Assembly: GCA_002773855.1 (NCBI GenBank)
Contig: PEZY01000007.1
Span: forward strand, 1-5,259
Origin: Candidatus Buchananbacteria bacterium CG10_big_fil_rev_8_21_14_0_10_33_19
GTDB lineage: Bacteria > Patescibacteria > ABY1 > 2-01-FULL-39-33
Length of the DNA stretch: 5,259 bases
Direction of reading: 5' to 3'
A program made the position numbers and the translations under genes. Of this stretch, positions 1 through 5,259 are shown piece by piece. Under the pieces are notes generated by a model that saw nothing but the letters and a program-made list of their open reading frames with translations, searched no databases and was not told where the DNA came from. Every line of letters starts with the position of its first letter. Within the stretch, counting starts at the first letter, position 1.

Positions 1-1
1 T

Positions 2-823
2 GAGTCACGTGCAAAATATTTGCATAATTTTTTAAAATATATTTATCAAGAAAAAGATAATTATGATGCAGTGTTTTCGCATATGAATCCAATATATGTT
101 GTATTAGGAGGATTATTTTGGCGCGCATGGAATAAGAAAATAGCATTATGGTACACACACAAAAGTGTTGATTTGAAATTAAGACTAGCTGAAAAATTAT
201 CTAATGTAATTTTTACTGCCTCAGAAGAAAGTTTTCGATTGAAATCAGATAAAGTTGTTGTGACTGGGCATGGGATTGATACAGAAAAGTTTTATCCATC
301 AGAGCAAAAGAGTGATGAATTTAGAATAATTAACATTGGGAGAATATCTAAAGTTAAGAATCAGTTAAAATTAGTAAAAATATTTTCTAAAATACAAAAG
401 CCAGCTGTACTTGAATTAGTTGGTGTTCCTGCCAAAGATAAGGATGAGAAATATTTACAAGAGATTAAAGATTTTGTTTCAGATCCTGGAATTAGTAATA
501 AGGTAAATTTTGTTGGATCTCTTTCTCAAGATGAATTAGTGAATTATTATAATAAAGCTAATCTTATTGTTAATTTAAGTGAAACAGGAAGTATGGATAA
601 AGATGTGCTTGAAGCATGTGCTTGCAACATAGATGTTCTTACTTCAAATGAAGCATACAAAGGCATTCTTCCGTCTGAAAATATTGTAGAATTTGATGAT
701 GAACAAATTAAAGAAAGGTTGATCAAAAAAATTGAACACCCAGAACAAGTTGATTTGCGTTCTGTTGTAGAAAAAAATCACAGCCTTCCAAAGCTCATTG
801 AAAAGATAATAGAGAAATTATGA
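2..823 (+). CDS. Glycosyltransferase, GT4-type, 5'-truncated by window edge
   Basis: Probably transfers a sugar from a nucleotide donor to a cell-surface glycan at the cytoplasmic face of the membrane; donor and acceptor cannot be read from sequence. A TTG at 20 could be called as the start, but the frame is open to the window edge (codons for ESRAKY precede it) and the N-terminal acceptor-binding Rossmann strands are missing, so the true start lies upstream. The visible 273 residues hold the end of the first domain (WYTHK, then FTASEES and VVVTGHGIDTEKFYP) and the GT-B donor domain: NIGRISKVKNQ at about 111-121 of the fragment, with the phosphate-contacting Arg and Lys, and ETGSMDKDVLEACAC around the Glu at bases 611-613. 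The usual first Glu of the EX7E motif is replaced. The TGA stop overlaps the next gene's ATG, implying one operon. Family call is firm, specificity unknown. Confidence 0.87.
   Translation, partial: ESRAKYLHNFLKYIYQEKDNYDAVFSHMNPIYVVLGGLFWRAWNKKIALWYTHKSVDLKLRLAEKLSNVIFTASEESFRLKSDKVVVTGHGIDTEKFYPSEQKSDEFRIINIGRISKVKNQLKLVKIFSKIQKPAVLELVGVPAKDKDEKYLQEIKDFVSDPGISNKVNFVGSLSQDELVNYYNKANLIVNLSETGSMDKDVLEACACNIDVLTSNEAYKGILPSENIVEFDDEQIKERLIKKIEHPEQVDLRSVVEKNHSLPKLIEKIIEKL
820..823 (+). other. ATGA stop-start overlap between two glycosyltransferase genes
   Basis: The ATG of the downstream gene (820-822) shares bases with the TGA of the upstream gene (821-823). No strong Shine-Dalgarno sequence precedes the ATG; only purine-rich AT sequence such as agagaaatt is present. 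This arrangement usually means translational coupling by re-initiation, so the two enzymes are likely made together. The overlap is seen directly; the coupling is inferred. Confidence 0.65.
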
Positions 824-2034
824 AATCAGTTTTGATTATAACTCCAAGATTTCCTATTCCAACAAATGGCGCGTGCGAGCAGGATCGATTGGCAGGAATA
901 ATGCAATTTAAGCGTCTTGGTTTTAATGTTCACGTGGTTGCTAAAATATTTGATTATTGCGATAAAGAAATTATTTATAAGTTTGGAAAAGATAATAATA
1001 TTAAGATTGATTTAGTTCGCTATAAATTTCAAGATAAGAAGTCTTTTTTTTATTATATTAAGCGATTATTAAATCCAAAATTTTGGGATAGTTCTGCTTA
1101 TGAATATTTTGATAAAGAGATTCAAGATAAAGTTGAATCTGTTGTTACTGAAAAGTGTCCAGACTTAGTTTGGTTTGATTATACTTATCTTTGGCCTTTA
1201 TATAATATTGTAAAAAAATTTGGCATTAAAATTATTACGCGCTCTATTAATTTTGAGCCTAATCACTTTTTAGAAGAAGATGAAAAATCTTTAATAAATT
1301 ATATAAAATTTATTCCAAAAGTTTTGAGCGAATATGTAACAGCAAAAAAATCTGATATTATTTTTTCTATAACCCTAAAAGAGCAAAAACTTTATAAAAA
1401 GCTGTTTAAAAATACTAACGTAAAAAATCTTCCTTTGAGAAATTTGCATACAAAATTATCTGATTCGCACTGTATAGGAGATAAATCGCAATTAAACGCG
1501 TTTTTTATGGGATCAACATATAATGTATCTCATAATCGTAGGGCTTTGGAATTTGTGATAAAAGAAATAGCGCCTCGCGTAGAATCAGAAATGCCTGGAA
1601 AATATATATTTCATATTTTTGGAGGAAAAATTCCGCAAGATATTGTACAACATGCTGGAGAGAATATTAAAATTCATGGATTTGTTGATAATCTAGATGA
1701 AGAGTTGGATAAAATGGATATAGCAGTAATTCCGTCATTATATGGCGCTGGTATGCAACAAAAGATTTTTGAACCGCTTTGCAAAGGAATTCCATCAATT
1801 ATTTCTTCTAGAGGTATTGCAGATTATCCATTTGAGAGTAATGTTCATTTATTAGAAGCGTCTTCTGTTGAAGATTTTGTAAGCGCATTGCGCCAGATGA
1901 TTGATATAGAATTGCGAAAGAGACTGTCTCAAAATTCTATTAAACTATCAAAAGAATTATTTTCTAGAGATGTTTTAGATGGCATTATACAAAATTCCAC
2001 TATCATTCTGGAAGGAGGTGTATTCACTGGCTGA
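820..2034 (+). CDS. Glycosyltransferase, GT-B fold (GT4/GT1-like), complete
   Basis: A 404-residue enzyme, the usual length for two-domain GT-B glycosyltransferases, predicted to add a sugar to a surface polysaccharide or lipid-linked glycan. It starts at the ATG overlapping the previous stop, directly before the first beta strand (MKSVLIITPRFPIPTNG), which supports this start. The N-terminal domain carries the loop G-A-C-E-Q-D-R near 17-23. The C-terminal donor domain begins near 227 with FFMGSTYNVSHNRRALEF, followed by FHIFGG, IKIHGFVDNLDEEL and the sugar-nucleotide motif IPSLYGAGMQQKIFEPL at 304-320, where K315 and E318 match the conserved Lys and Glu of the family. The last ten residues (395-404) are encoded inside repeat copy 1, which supplies the TGA, followed at once by in-frame TAG. 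That tail is probably not ancestral. An eight-T run at 1044-1051 leaves the frame intact. Donor and acceptor are unknown. Confidence 0.9.
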   Translation: MKSVLIITPRFPIPTNGACEQDRLAGIMQFKRLGFNVHVVAKIFDYCDKEIIYKFGKDNNIKIDLVRYKFQDKKSFFYYIKRLLNPKFWDSSAYEYFDKEIQDKVESVVTEKCPDLVWFDYTYLWPLYNIVKKFGIKIITRSINFEPNHFLEEDEKSLINYIKFIPKVLSEYVTAKKSDIIFSITLKEQKLYKKLFKNTNVKNLPLRNLHTKLSDSHCIGDKSQLNAFFMGSTYNVSHNRRALEFVIKEIAPRVESEMPGKYIFHIFGGKIPQDIVQHAGENIKIHGFVDNLDEELDKMDIAVIPSLYGAGMQQKIFEPLCKGIPSIISSRGIADYPFESNVHLLEASSVEDFVSALRQMIDIELRKRLSQNSIKLSKELFSRDVLDGIIQNSTIILEGGVFTG

Positions 2035-2042
2035 TAGAATCC
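2001..2042 (+). repeat. Repeat unit copy 1, overlapping the 3' end of the glycosyltransferase gene
   Basis: It begins tatcattctgga and ends gatagaatcc. It is the most divergent copy: tatcat replaces tgtcat and gtattc replaces the central gtactc. Bases 2002-2031 encode IILEGGVFTG and 2032-2034 is the stop, so this copy is partly coding. Its centre contains aaggaggtg, a chance match to a ribosome-binding site with no ATG, GTG or TTG start suitably placed after it. Confidence 0.85.
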
Positions 2043-2057
2043 ACTGTATTAAATAGT

Positions 2058-2100
2058 AGATTCTATTGCTTCGGCGAGTACGCCTTGCTCCAGAATGACA
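2058..2100 (-). repeat. Repeat unit copy 2 (inverted)
   Basis: Read on the - strand it begins tgtcattctggag, has the central gtactc flanked by ggc and gcc, and ends aatagaatct. It pairs with copy 1 across a loop of about 15 bases. Its outer end can alternatively pair with copy 3: 2088-2100 and 2109-2121 form a perfect 13-bp stem with an 8-base loop. Confidence 0.88.
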
Positions 2101-2108
2101 ACCCCCTC

Positions 2109-2149
2109 TGTCATTCTGGAGGCATTGTACTCAATGCCGATAGAATCTA
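2109..2149 (+). repeat. Repeat unit copy 3
   Basis: It begins tgtcattctggag and ends gatagaatcta. Its centre ggcattgtactcaatgcc is itself a perfect 6-bp stem (ggcatt/aatgcc) with the loop gtactc, the clearest example of the nested dyad in the array. Confidence 0.9.
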
Positions 2150-2161
2150 CTCTGAAAATGC

Positions 2162-2201
2162 AGATTCTATCGCTCAGGAGTACCTTCACTCCAGAATGAC
2201 A
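2162..2201 (-). repeat. Repeat unit copy 4 (inverted)
   Basis: On the - strand it begins tgtcattctggag, carries the central gtactc and ends gatagaatct. Both ends match copy 3 perfectly in inverted orientation: 13 bp (2109-2121 with 2189-2201) and 11 bp (2138-2148 with 2162-2172). The loop of the resulting large hairpin is 2149-2161. Confidence 0.9.
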
Positions 2202-2225
2202 AGATAAGACGCGTGTAACAAAATT

Positions 2226-2867
2226 ATGAAAAACTTTTTTACAATTATAAAAGAAATAGCAAAAGGAAAATCATTAATTCGGACAATGATGAATTTAGAG
2301 TTAAAAGATTTTAAGTTGTCTGGAAAAGTTTTAGATATTGGAGGAGGAAAAAATCCTAGTTATCTTAGGTTTTTTAAAAAAGAAGATGGCTTAAATTTTA
2401 TTAGTTTGGATTTAATGGGTGAGAATAAAATAGATTTAGAAAAAGAATCACTTCCTTATAAAGACAAAAGCGTGGATCAAGTTTTGCTTTTTAATATTTT
2501 AGAGCATATTTATAATCATAAATTTCTTGTAAACGAAGTAAGGCGTGTTCTAAAAGATGATGGACAAGTTATTGGATTTGTTCCTTTTCTTGTGGGATAT
2601 CATCCTGATCCGCATGATTATTTTCGGTATACTAATGAGTCGCTTGAGAGAATTTTTAAAGATGCTGGTTTTTCGTCGATTGTGATTCAGTCCATAGGGG
2701 GTGGTCCGTTTTTGGCAAACTATAATATTATAATGGATTATATGCCTAGGGTTTTGCGAATTTTTCTTTTTCCATTTTATCTTGTGCGAGATAGTGTGAT
2801 ATTAAAAATAAAACCAAGTTTAGTGGAAAAGTTTTCTTTAGGATATTTATTTGTAATAAAAAAATAA
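2226..2867 (+). CDS. SAM-dependent methyltransferase, class I (type 11-like)
   Basis: A 213-residue enzyme predicted to transfer a methyl group from S-adenosylmethionine, most likely to a sugar or lipid-linked glycan given its neighbours; the acceptor is not determinable. Motif I is VLDIGGGKNPSY at 35-46. D62 ends the second strand (ISLD) and D70 matches the acidic position near the adenine. The post-II/motif III region runs from LPYKDKSVD (76-84) to LLFNILEHI (87-95), with VLKDDGQVIGFVPF (108-121) as the following strand. HPDPHDYFRYT at 126-136 is a motif I associate with methyltransferases of polysaccharide clusters. Residues 176-195 are hydrophobic with scattered basic residues (VLRIFLFPFYLVRDSVILKI) and may sit against the membrane. 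The start lies 24 bases past the repeat array, with no clear ribosome-binding site. The reductase gene follows after 10 bases. Confidence 0.88.
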   Translation: MKNFFTIIKEIAKGKSLIRTMMNLELKDFKLSGKVLDIGGGKNPSYLRFFKKEDGLNFISLDLMGENKIDLEKESLPYKDKSVDQVLLFNILEHIYNHKFLVNEVRRVLKDDGQVIGFVPFLVGYHPDPHDYFRYTNESLERIFKDAGFSSIVIQSIGGGPFLANYNIIMDYMPRVLRIFLFPFYLVRDSVILKIKPSLVEKFSLGYLFVIKK

Positions 2868-2877
2868 TTTAAAATTT

Positions 2878-3780
2878 ATGATTAAAAAAAATGATGTTGT
2901 TTTAATAACTGGATGTGGGGGAATGCTTGGAGAAGCAGTATATTCTCAATTTAAAGATGTTTGCAAAGTTTTTGCGACTGACATTGATTTGAATGAGTCT
3001 TGGTTAGAGCATTTAGATGTCACTGATCATAACGAAGTAAAAATTTTAACAGAAAAAATTAAGCCAGATTATATTTTACATTTAGCAGCTTTAACTGACA
3101 TGGAATATTGTGAGCTAAATCCAAAAGAATCTTATACAGTAAACGCAGGAGGAGTAGAAAATCTAGCCTGGTATGCTCACTCTAATAACATTCCATTTTT
3201 ATATATATCTACAGCTGGAATTTTTGATGGGAAAAAAGACGTTTATAATGAATTAGATAAGCCAAACCCTCAAAGTATATATGCTAGATCAAAGTATGTT
3301 GGTGAGCTTGTTGCCAAATCTTTGTCTAAGTCTATAGTTTTGCGAGCTGGGTGGATGGTTGGCGGAGGCCCTAAAAAAGACAAAAAGTTTGTTAATAAGG
3401 TTATAAAACAGATTCAAAATGGATGCAAAGAGCTTTTTGTTGTTGATGATAAGCTTGGCACTCCTTGTTACACATATGATCTTGCTAAGTCAATGTTTTA
3501 TCTTTTAAATGAGGAAAAAACTGGAATATTTCATGGTGCATGCGAAGGAAGTGGCAGTAGGTATGATGTTGCAGAATTTCTTTTAGAAAAATTAGGGCTT
3601 AAGAATAAAATAAAATTAACTAAAGTTGATTCTTTTTATTTTAAAAAAGAATTTTTTGCTCCACGTCCTTATTCTGAAAAATTAACAAATATCAAATTAA
3701 AAGAATTAAATTCAGAACTTACTAGAGATTGGAAGCAGTGCTTAGGTGAATATTTAGAAAAATTTGATTGGAAAGTTTAA
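2878..3780 (+). CDS. RmlD-like NAD(P)-dependent sugar-nucleotide reductase/epimerase
   Basis: A 300-residue short-chain dehydrogenase of the extended type, close to the usual length of dTDP-4-dehydrorhamnose reductase, the last step of dTDP-L-rhamnose synthesis. The nucleotide-binding loop is LITGCGGMLG at 9-18, D35 ends the second strand, HLAALTDMEYCE lies at 68-79, and the active site is S111/T112 with Y135-x3-K139 (YARSK). RAGWMVGGGPKKDKKFV at 156-172 and PRPYSEKL near the C-terminus align with substrate-side segments of RmlD. Two positions differ from the textbook enzyme: STAGIFDG stands where STDYVFDG is usual, and RPYSEKL replaces the common RP-x-N/Y-S-x-L form. The product could therefore be a different 6-deoxysugar. 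No rmlA, rmlB or rmlC is in the window. It sits 10 bases after the methyltransferase stop and 10 bases before the AsnB-type gene. Family confident; rmlD assignment not certain. Confidence 0.85.
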   Translation: MIKKNDVVLITGCGGMLGEAVYSQFKDVCKVFATDIDLNESWLEHLDVTDHNEVKILTEKIKPDYILHLAALTDMEYCELNPKESYTVNAGGVENLAWYAHSNNIPFLYISTAGIFDGKKDVYNELDKPNPQSIYARSKYVGELVAKSLSKSIVLRAGWMVGGGPKKDKKFVNKVIKQIQNGCKELFVVDDKLGTPCYTYDLAKSMFYLLNEEKTGIFHGACEGSGSRYDVAEFLLEKLGLKNKIKLTKVDSFYFKKEFFAPRPYSEKLTNIKLKELNSELTRDWKQCLGEYLEKFDWKV

Positions 3781-3790
3781 AATTGGGTTT

Positions 3791-5259
3791 ATGTGCGGAA
3801 TAAATGGATTTTTATTTAAAGACGAAGCATTATTAGATAAAATGCTTCAAAAAACAGCGCATCGTGGTCCTGATGACCAAGGTACTTTTTTTGATGATAA
3901 AATTTCTATTGGGCATAATCGTTTAAGCATAATAGATCCCTCAAGCGCAGGCCATCAACCAATGGAGAGTAGTGATGAAAATTTAGTTATAACCTATAAT
4001 GGCGAATTGTATAATTTTAAAGAGTTAAAGCGTGAATTGTCAGATTATAATTTTAAGACTAAGACAGATACAGAAGTGATTCTTGCTTCATATCAAAAAT
4101 GGGGAAAAGAGTGTTTAAAAAAATTTAATGGCATATTTGCGTTTGCGATTTGGGATAAGAAAAAAGAAGAATTGTTTTTAGCACGGGATCAGTTTGGAGT
4201 TAAGCCATTGTATTATTATTTTGATGGAGAAAAATTTATATTCTCTTCGGAAATAAAAGGCATATTATGTCATTCAATTACTCGTGAATTAGACAAAGAT
4301 GCAATAAATATATTTTTTAGATTTCTTTATATTCCAGAGCCAAAAACTCCTTGGAAAAATATTTTTAAGTTGCCATCCAGCCACTGTGTAATTGTCAAAG
4401 ATAGTAATTTATCCATATGGCGTTATTGGCAAATAGAAGAATTTGATACATTGTTTGATAAAGAAGAAATAAAAGAGCGTGTTAAAGGCGCATTTAAGAA
4501 ATCTGTGGAGCGACAGTTAATATCCGACAAGCCACTTGGGCTTTATTTGAGTGGAGGAATTGATTCAACAGCTTTGCTTGGGGTAATGAGCGAATTGCGA
4601 GAGAAACCAGTGCAGACATTTTCTGTGGGTTTTGATGTTGATATTCAAAAAGAAAAGTATAATGCTGATTTTGATATTGCAAAAAATACAGCTAAACATT
4701 TTAGTAGCGAACATCACGAAGTTTTAGTTTCAGCAACTGATGTGCAAAATAATTTTGAGAGTGTTGTGTTGCACGCAGATGATTTAGTTTGCAATCACAC
4801 GCAGCCAACCATGCATGCTTTGGCAAAATTCGCAAAACAAAAAGTTGATGTTGTTTTAACAGGTGACGGAGGAGATGAAATATTTGCTGGATATGATAGA
4901 TATTATTTGAATGCCATGCTTGATAAAATGCAAATGATTCCGCGATTTGCTCGAAAGAATATTATTACAAAATCGTTATTGTCCGTGATTAACAAAAAAG
5001 ATATATATCACAAATTAAATATTGAGAGGCCAGTTGATAGATTTGAAGAATTTATGTTGCAAAAAGAAGATATGATTTCTAGGTTTTTAAATCCAGAGTT
5101 TAATCAAAATAGCGTGACTCACGATTTTTTAGATAAAAAGTTTTCTAATCCATCTAATTTTGTTTTACCAAAAGATTCAACCAAGTTTTTAATGTATTCA
5201 GATTTATGTGGATGGCTGCTTGATGACGCGCTAAACCGTGGAGATAGAATGAGTATGGC
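3791..5259 (+). CDS. asnB: Asparagine synthase (glutamine-hydrolysing) family protein, 3'-truncated by window edge
   Basis: It uses glutamine-derived ammonia and ATP to amidate a carboxylate: aspartate in the classical enzyme, possibly a sugar acid here. The frame is open for 489 codons plus two bases, with no stop before the window ends; family members are usually about 600-650 residues. The N-terminal class II glutaminase domain starts at the ATG whose next codon is the catalytic Cys2 (MCGINGF), which fixes the start. HRGPDDQG is at 24-31, HNRLSIID at 42-49, NGELYN at 70-75 and TDTEV at 92-96. The synthetase domain has the PP-loop SGGIDST at 254-260 for ATP binding, TGDGGDEIFAGYDRY at 357-371, and the fragment ends in DRMSM. 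The GDGGDE form is, to my knowledge, commoner in polysaccharide-cluster paralogues than in E. coli AsnB (GEGSDE). It follows the reductase by 10 bases with no evident ribosome-binding site. Confidence 0.93.
   Translation, partial: MCGINGFLFKDEALLDKMLQKTAHRGPDDQGTFFDDKISIGHNRLSIIDPSSAGHQPMESSDENLVITYNGELYNFKELKRELSDYNFKTKTDTEVILASYQKWGKECLKKFNGIFAFAIWDKKKEELFLARDQFGVKPLYYYFDGEKFIFSSEIKGILCHSITRELDKDAINIFFRFLYIPEPKTPWKNIFKLPSSHCVIVKDSNLSIWRYWQIEEFDTLFDKEEIKERVKGAFKKSVERQLISDKPLGLYLSGGIDSTALLGVMSELREKPVQTFSVGFDVDIQKEKYNADFDIAKNTAKHFSSEHHEVLVSATDVQNNFESVVLHADDLVCNHTQPTMHALAKFAKQKVDVVLTGDGGDEIFAGYDRYYLNAMLDKMQMIPRFARKNIITKSLLSVINKKDIYHKLNIERPVDRFEEFMLQKEDMISRFLNPEFNQNSVTHDFLDKKFSNPSNFVLPKDSTKFLMYSDLCGWLLDDALNRGDRMSM

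Larger units (their letters stand above)
2001..2201. repeat. Array of four ~40-bp repeat units in alternating orientation (two inverted-repeat pairs)
   Basis: Four related units lie at 2001-2042 (+), 2058-2100 (-), 2109-2149 (+) and 2162-2201 (-). Each reads tgtcattctgga, a variable centre of about 17-20 bases around gtactc, then gatagaatct. Neighbouring units face each other and can form two long hairpins: 2001-2042 with 2058-2100, and 2109-2149 with 2162-2201. By hand count 80 of 180 bases in 2041-2220 are G or C, well above the adjoining genes. No T-tract follows either hairpin, so they are not classical intrinsic terminators. The pattern resembles REP/BIME-type or MITE-like dispersed palindromes. 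Whether it is dispersed in this genome cannot be seen here; no other copy occurs in the window. This array accounts for nearly all of the largest gene-free gap (2035-2225). Confidence 0.9.

Noticed and set aside
20..22. TTG as the start codon of the first glycosyltransferase
   Set aside because: The frame is open upstream to base 2 and the protein lacks the N-terminal part of its first domain, so the gene is cut by the window rather than starting here.
1044..1051. Eight-T run as a programmed frameshift or gene break
   Set aside because: The glycosyltransferase frame continues intact on both sides with expected motifs, so no shift is needed.
2012..2020. aaggaggtg as a ribosome-binding site
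   Set aside because: It is a perfect-looking match but sits inside the coding end of the glycosyltransferase within repeat copy 1. No ATG, GTG or TTG follows at a usable distance, and the other three repeat copies lack it.
820..2034. Recoding of TGA as Gly or Trp (Gracilibacteria/SR1 or Mycoplasma codes)
   Set aside because: No in-frame TGA occurs inside any of the five genes, Trp is always TGG, and TGA ends two genes, one of them backed up by an immediate TAG.
2058..2201. Rho-independent terminators formed by the repeat hairpins
   Set aside because: The stems are long, but neither is followed by a T-tract (accccctc and agataagacg follow). A terminator role is possible but not supported by sequence.
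2001..2201. CRISPR array
   Set aside because: Units alternate in orientation, and their variable parts are internal and partly self-complementary rather than unique spacers between direct repeats.
2101..2225. A promoter for the methyltransferase gene
   Set aside because: I could not find a -35/-10 pair with sensible spacing that stood out from the repeat sequence and AT-rich background.
4494..4682. A 62-codon open frame on the - strand
   Set aside because: It lies wholly inside the AsnB-type coding sequence, antisense to the segment holding the PP-loop, and its low-complexity translation matches no family I recognise.

Overview
The window is an AT-rich stretch (about 25-30% GC in the genes by hand count) of a bacterial surface-polysaccharide biosynthesis cluster. 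Five protein genes lie on the + strand, packed almost end to end, with one 191-base gap. Both end genes are cut by the window: the first lacks its N-terminus and the last lacks its C-terminus. No in-frame TGA occurs in the roughly 1,900 codons read, and tryptophan is always TGG, so the standard bacterial code fits and codes that reassign TGA do not. Low GC, tiny spacers, no clear Shine-Dalgarno sites and a mixed sugar-modifying gene set would suit a Candidate Phyla Radiation (Parcubacteria-like) genome. That placement is inference only; no phylogenetic marker is present.

Layout. 2-823: 3' part of a GT4-type glycosyltransferase. 820-2034: a second, complete glycosyltransferase that overlaps the first by ATGA. 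2001-2201: four copies of a ~40-bp repeat in alternating orientation (+,-,+,-), forming two large inverted repeats; the first copy runs into the second glycosyltransferase and supplies its last ten codons and its stop. 2226-2867: class I SAM-dependent methyltransferase. 2878-3780: RmlD-like NAD(P)-dependent sugar-nucleotide reductase/epimerase. 3791 to the window end: glutamine-hydrolysing asparagine synthase family protein, 489 codons visible and still open.

How they fit together (inference). The reductase would make an activated deoxysugar, the two glycosyltransferases would add sugars to a growing glycan, and the methyltransferase and AsnB-type amidotransferase would decorate it or its precursors. 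In such a setting the AsnB homologue may amidate a sugar acid rather than make free asparagine.

I found no wholly new system. The least ordinary element is the repeat array at 2001-2201. Its units have conserved ends, variable but partly self-complementary centres, higher GC than the genes, and one copy fused into a coding sequence.
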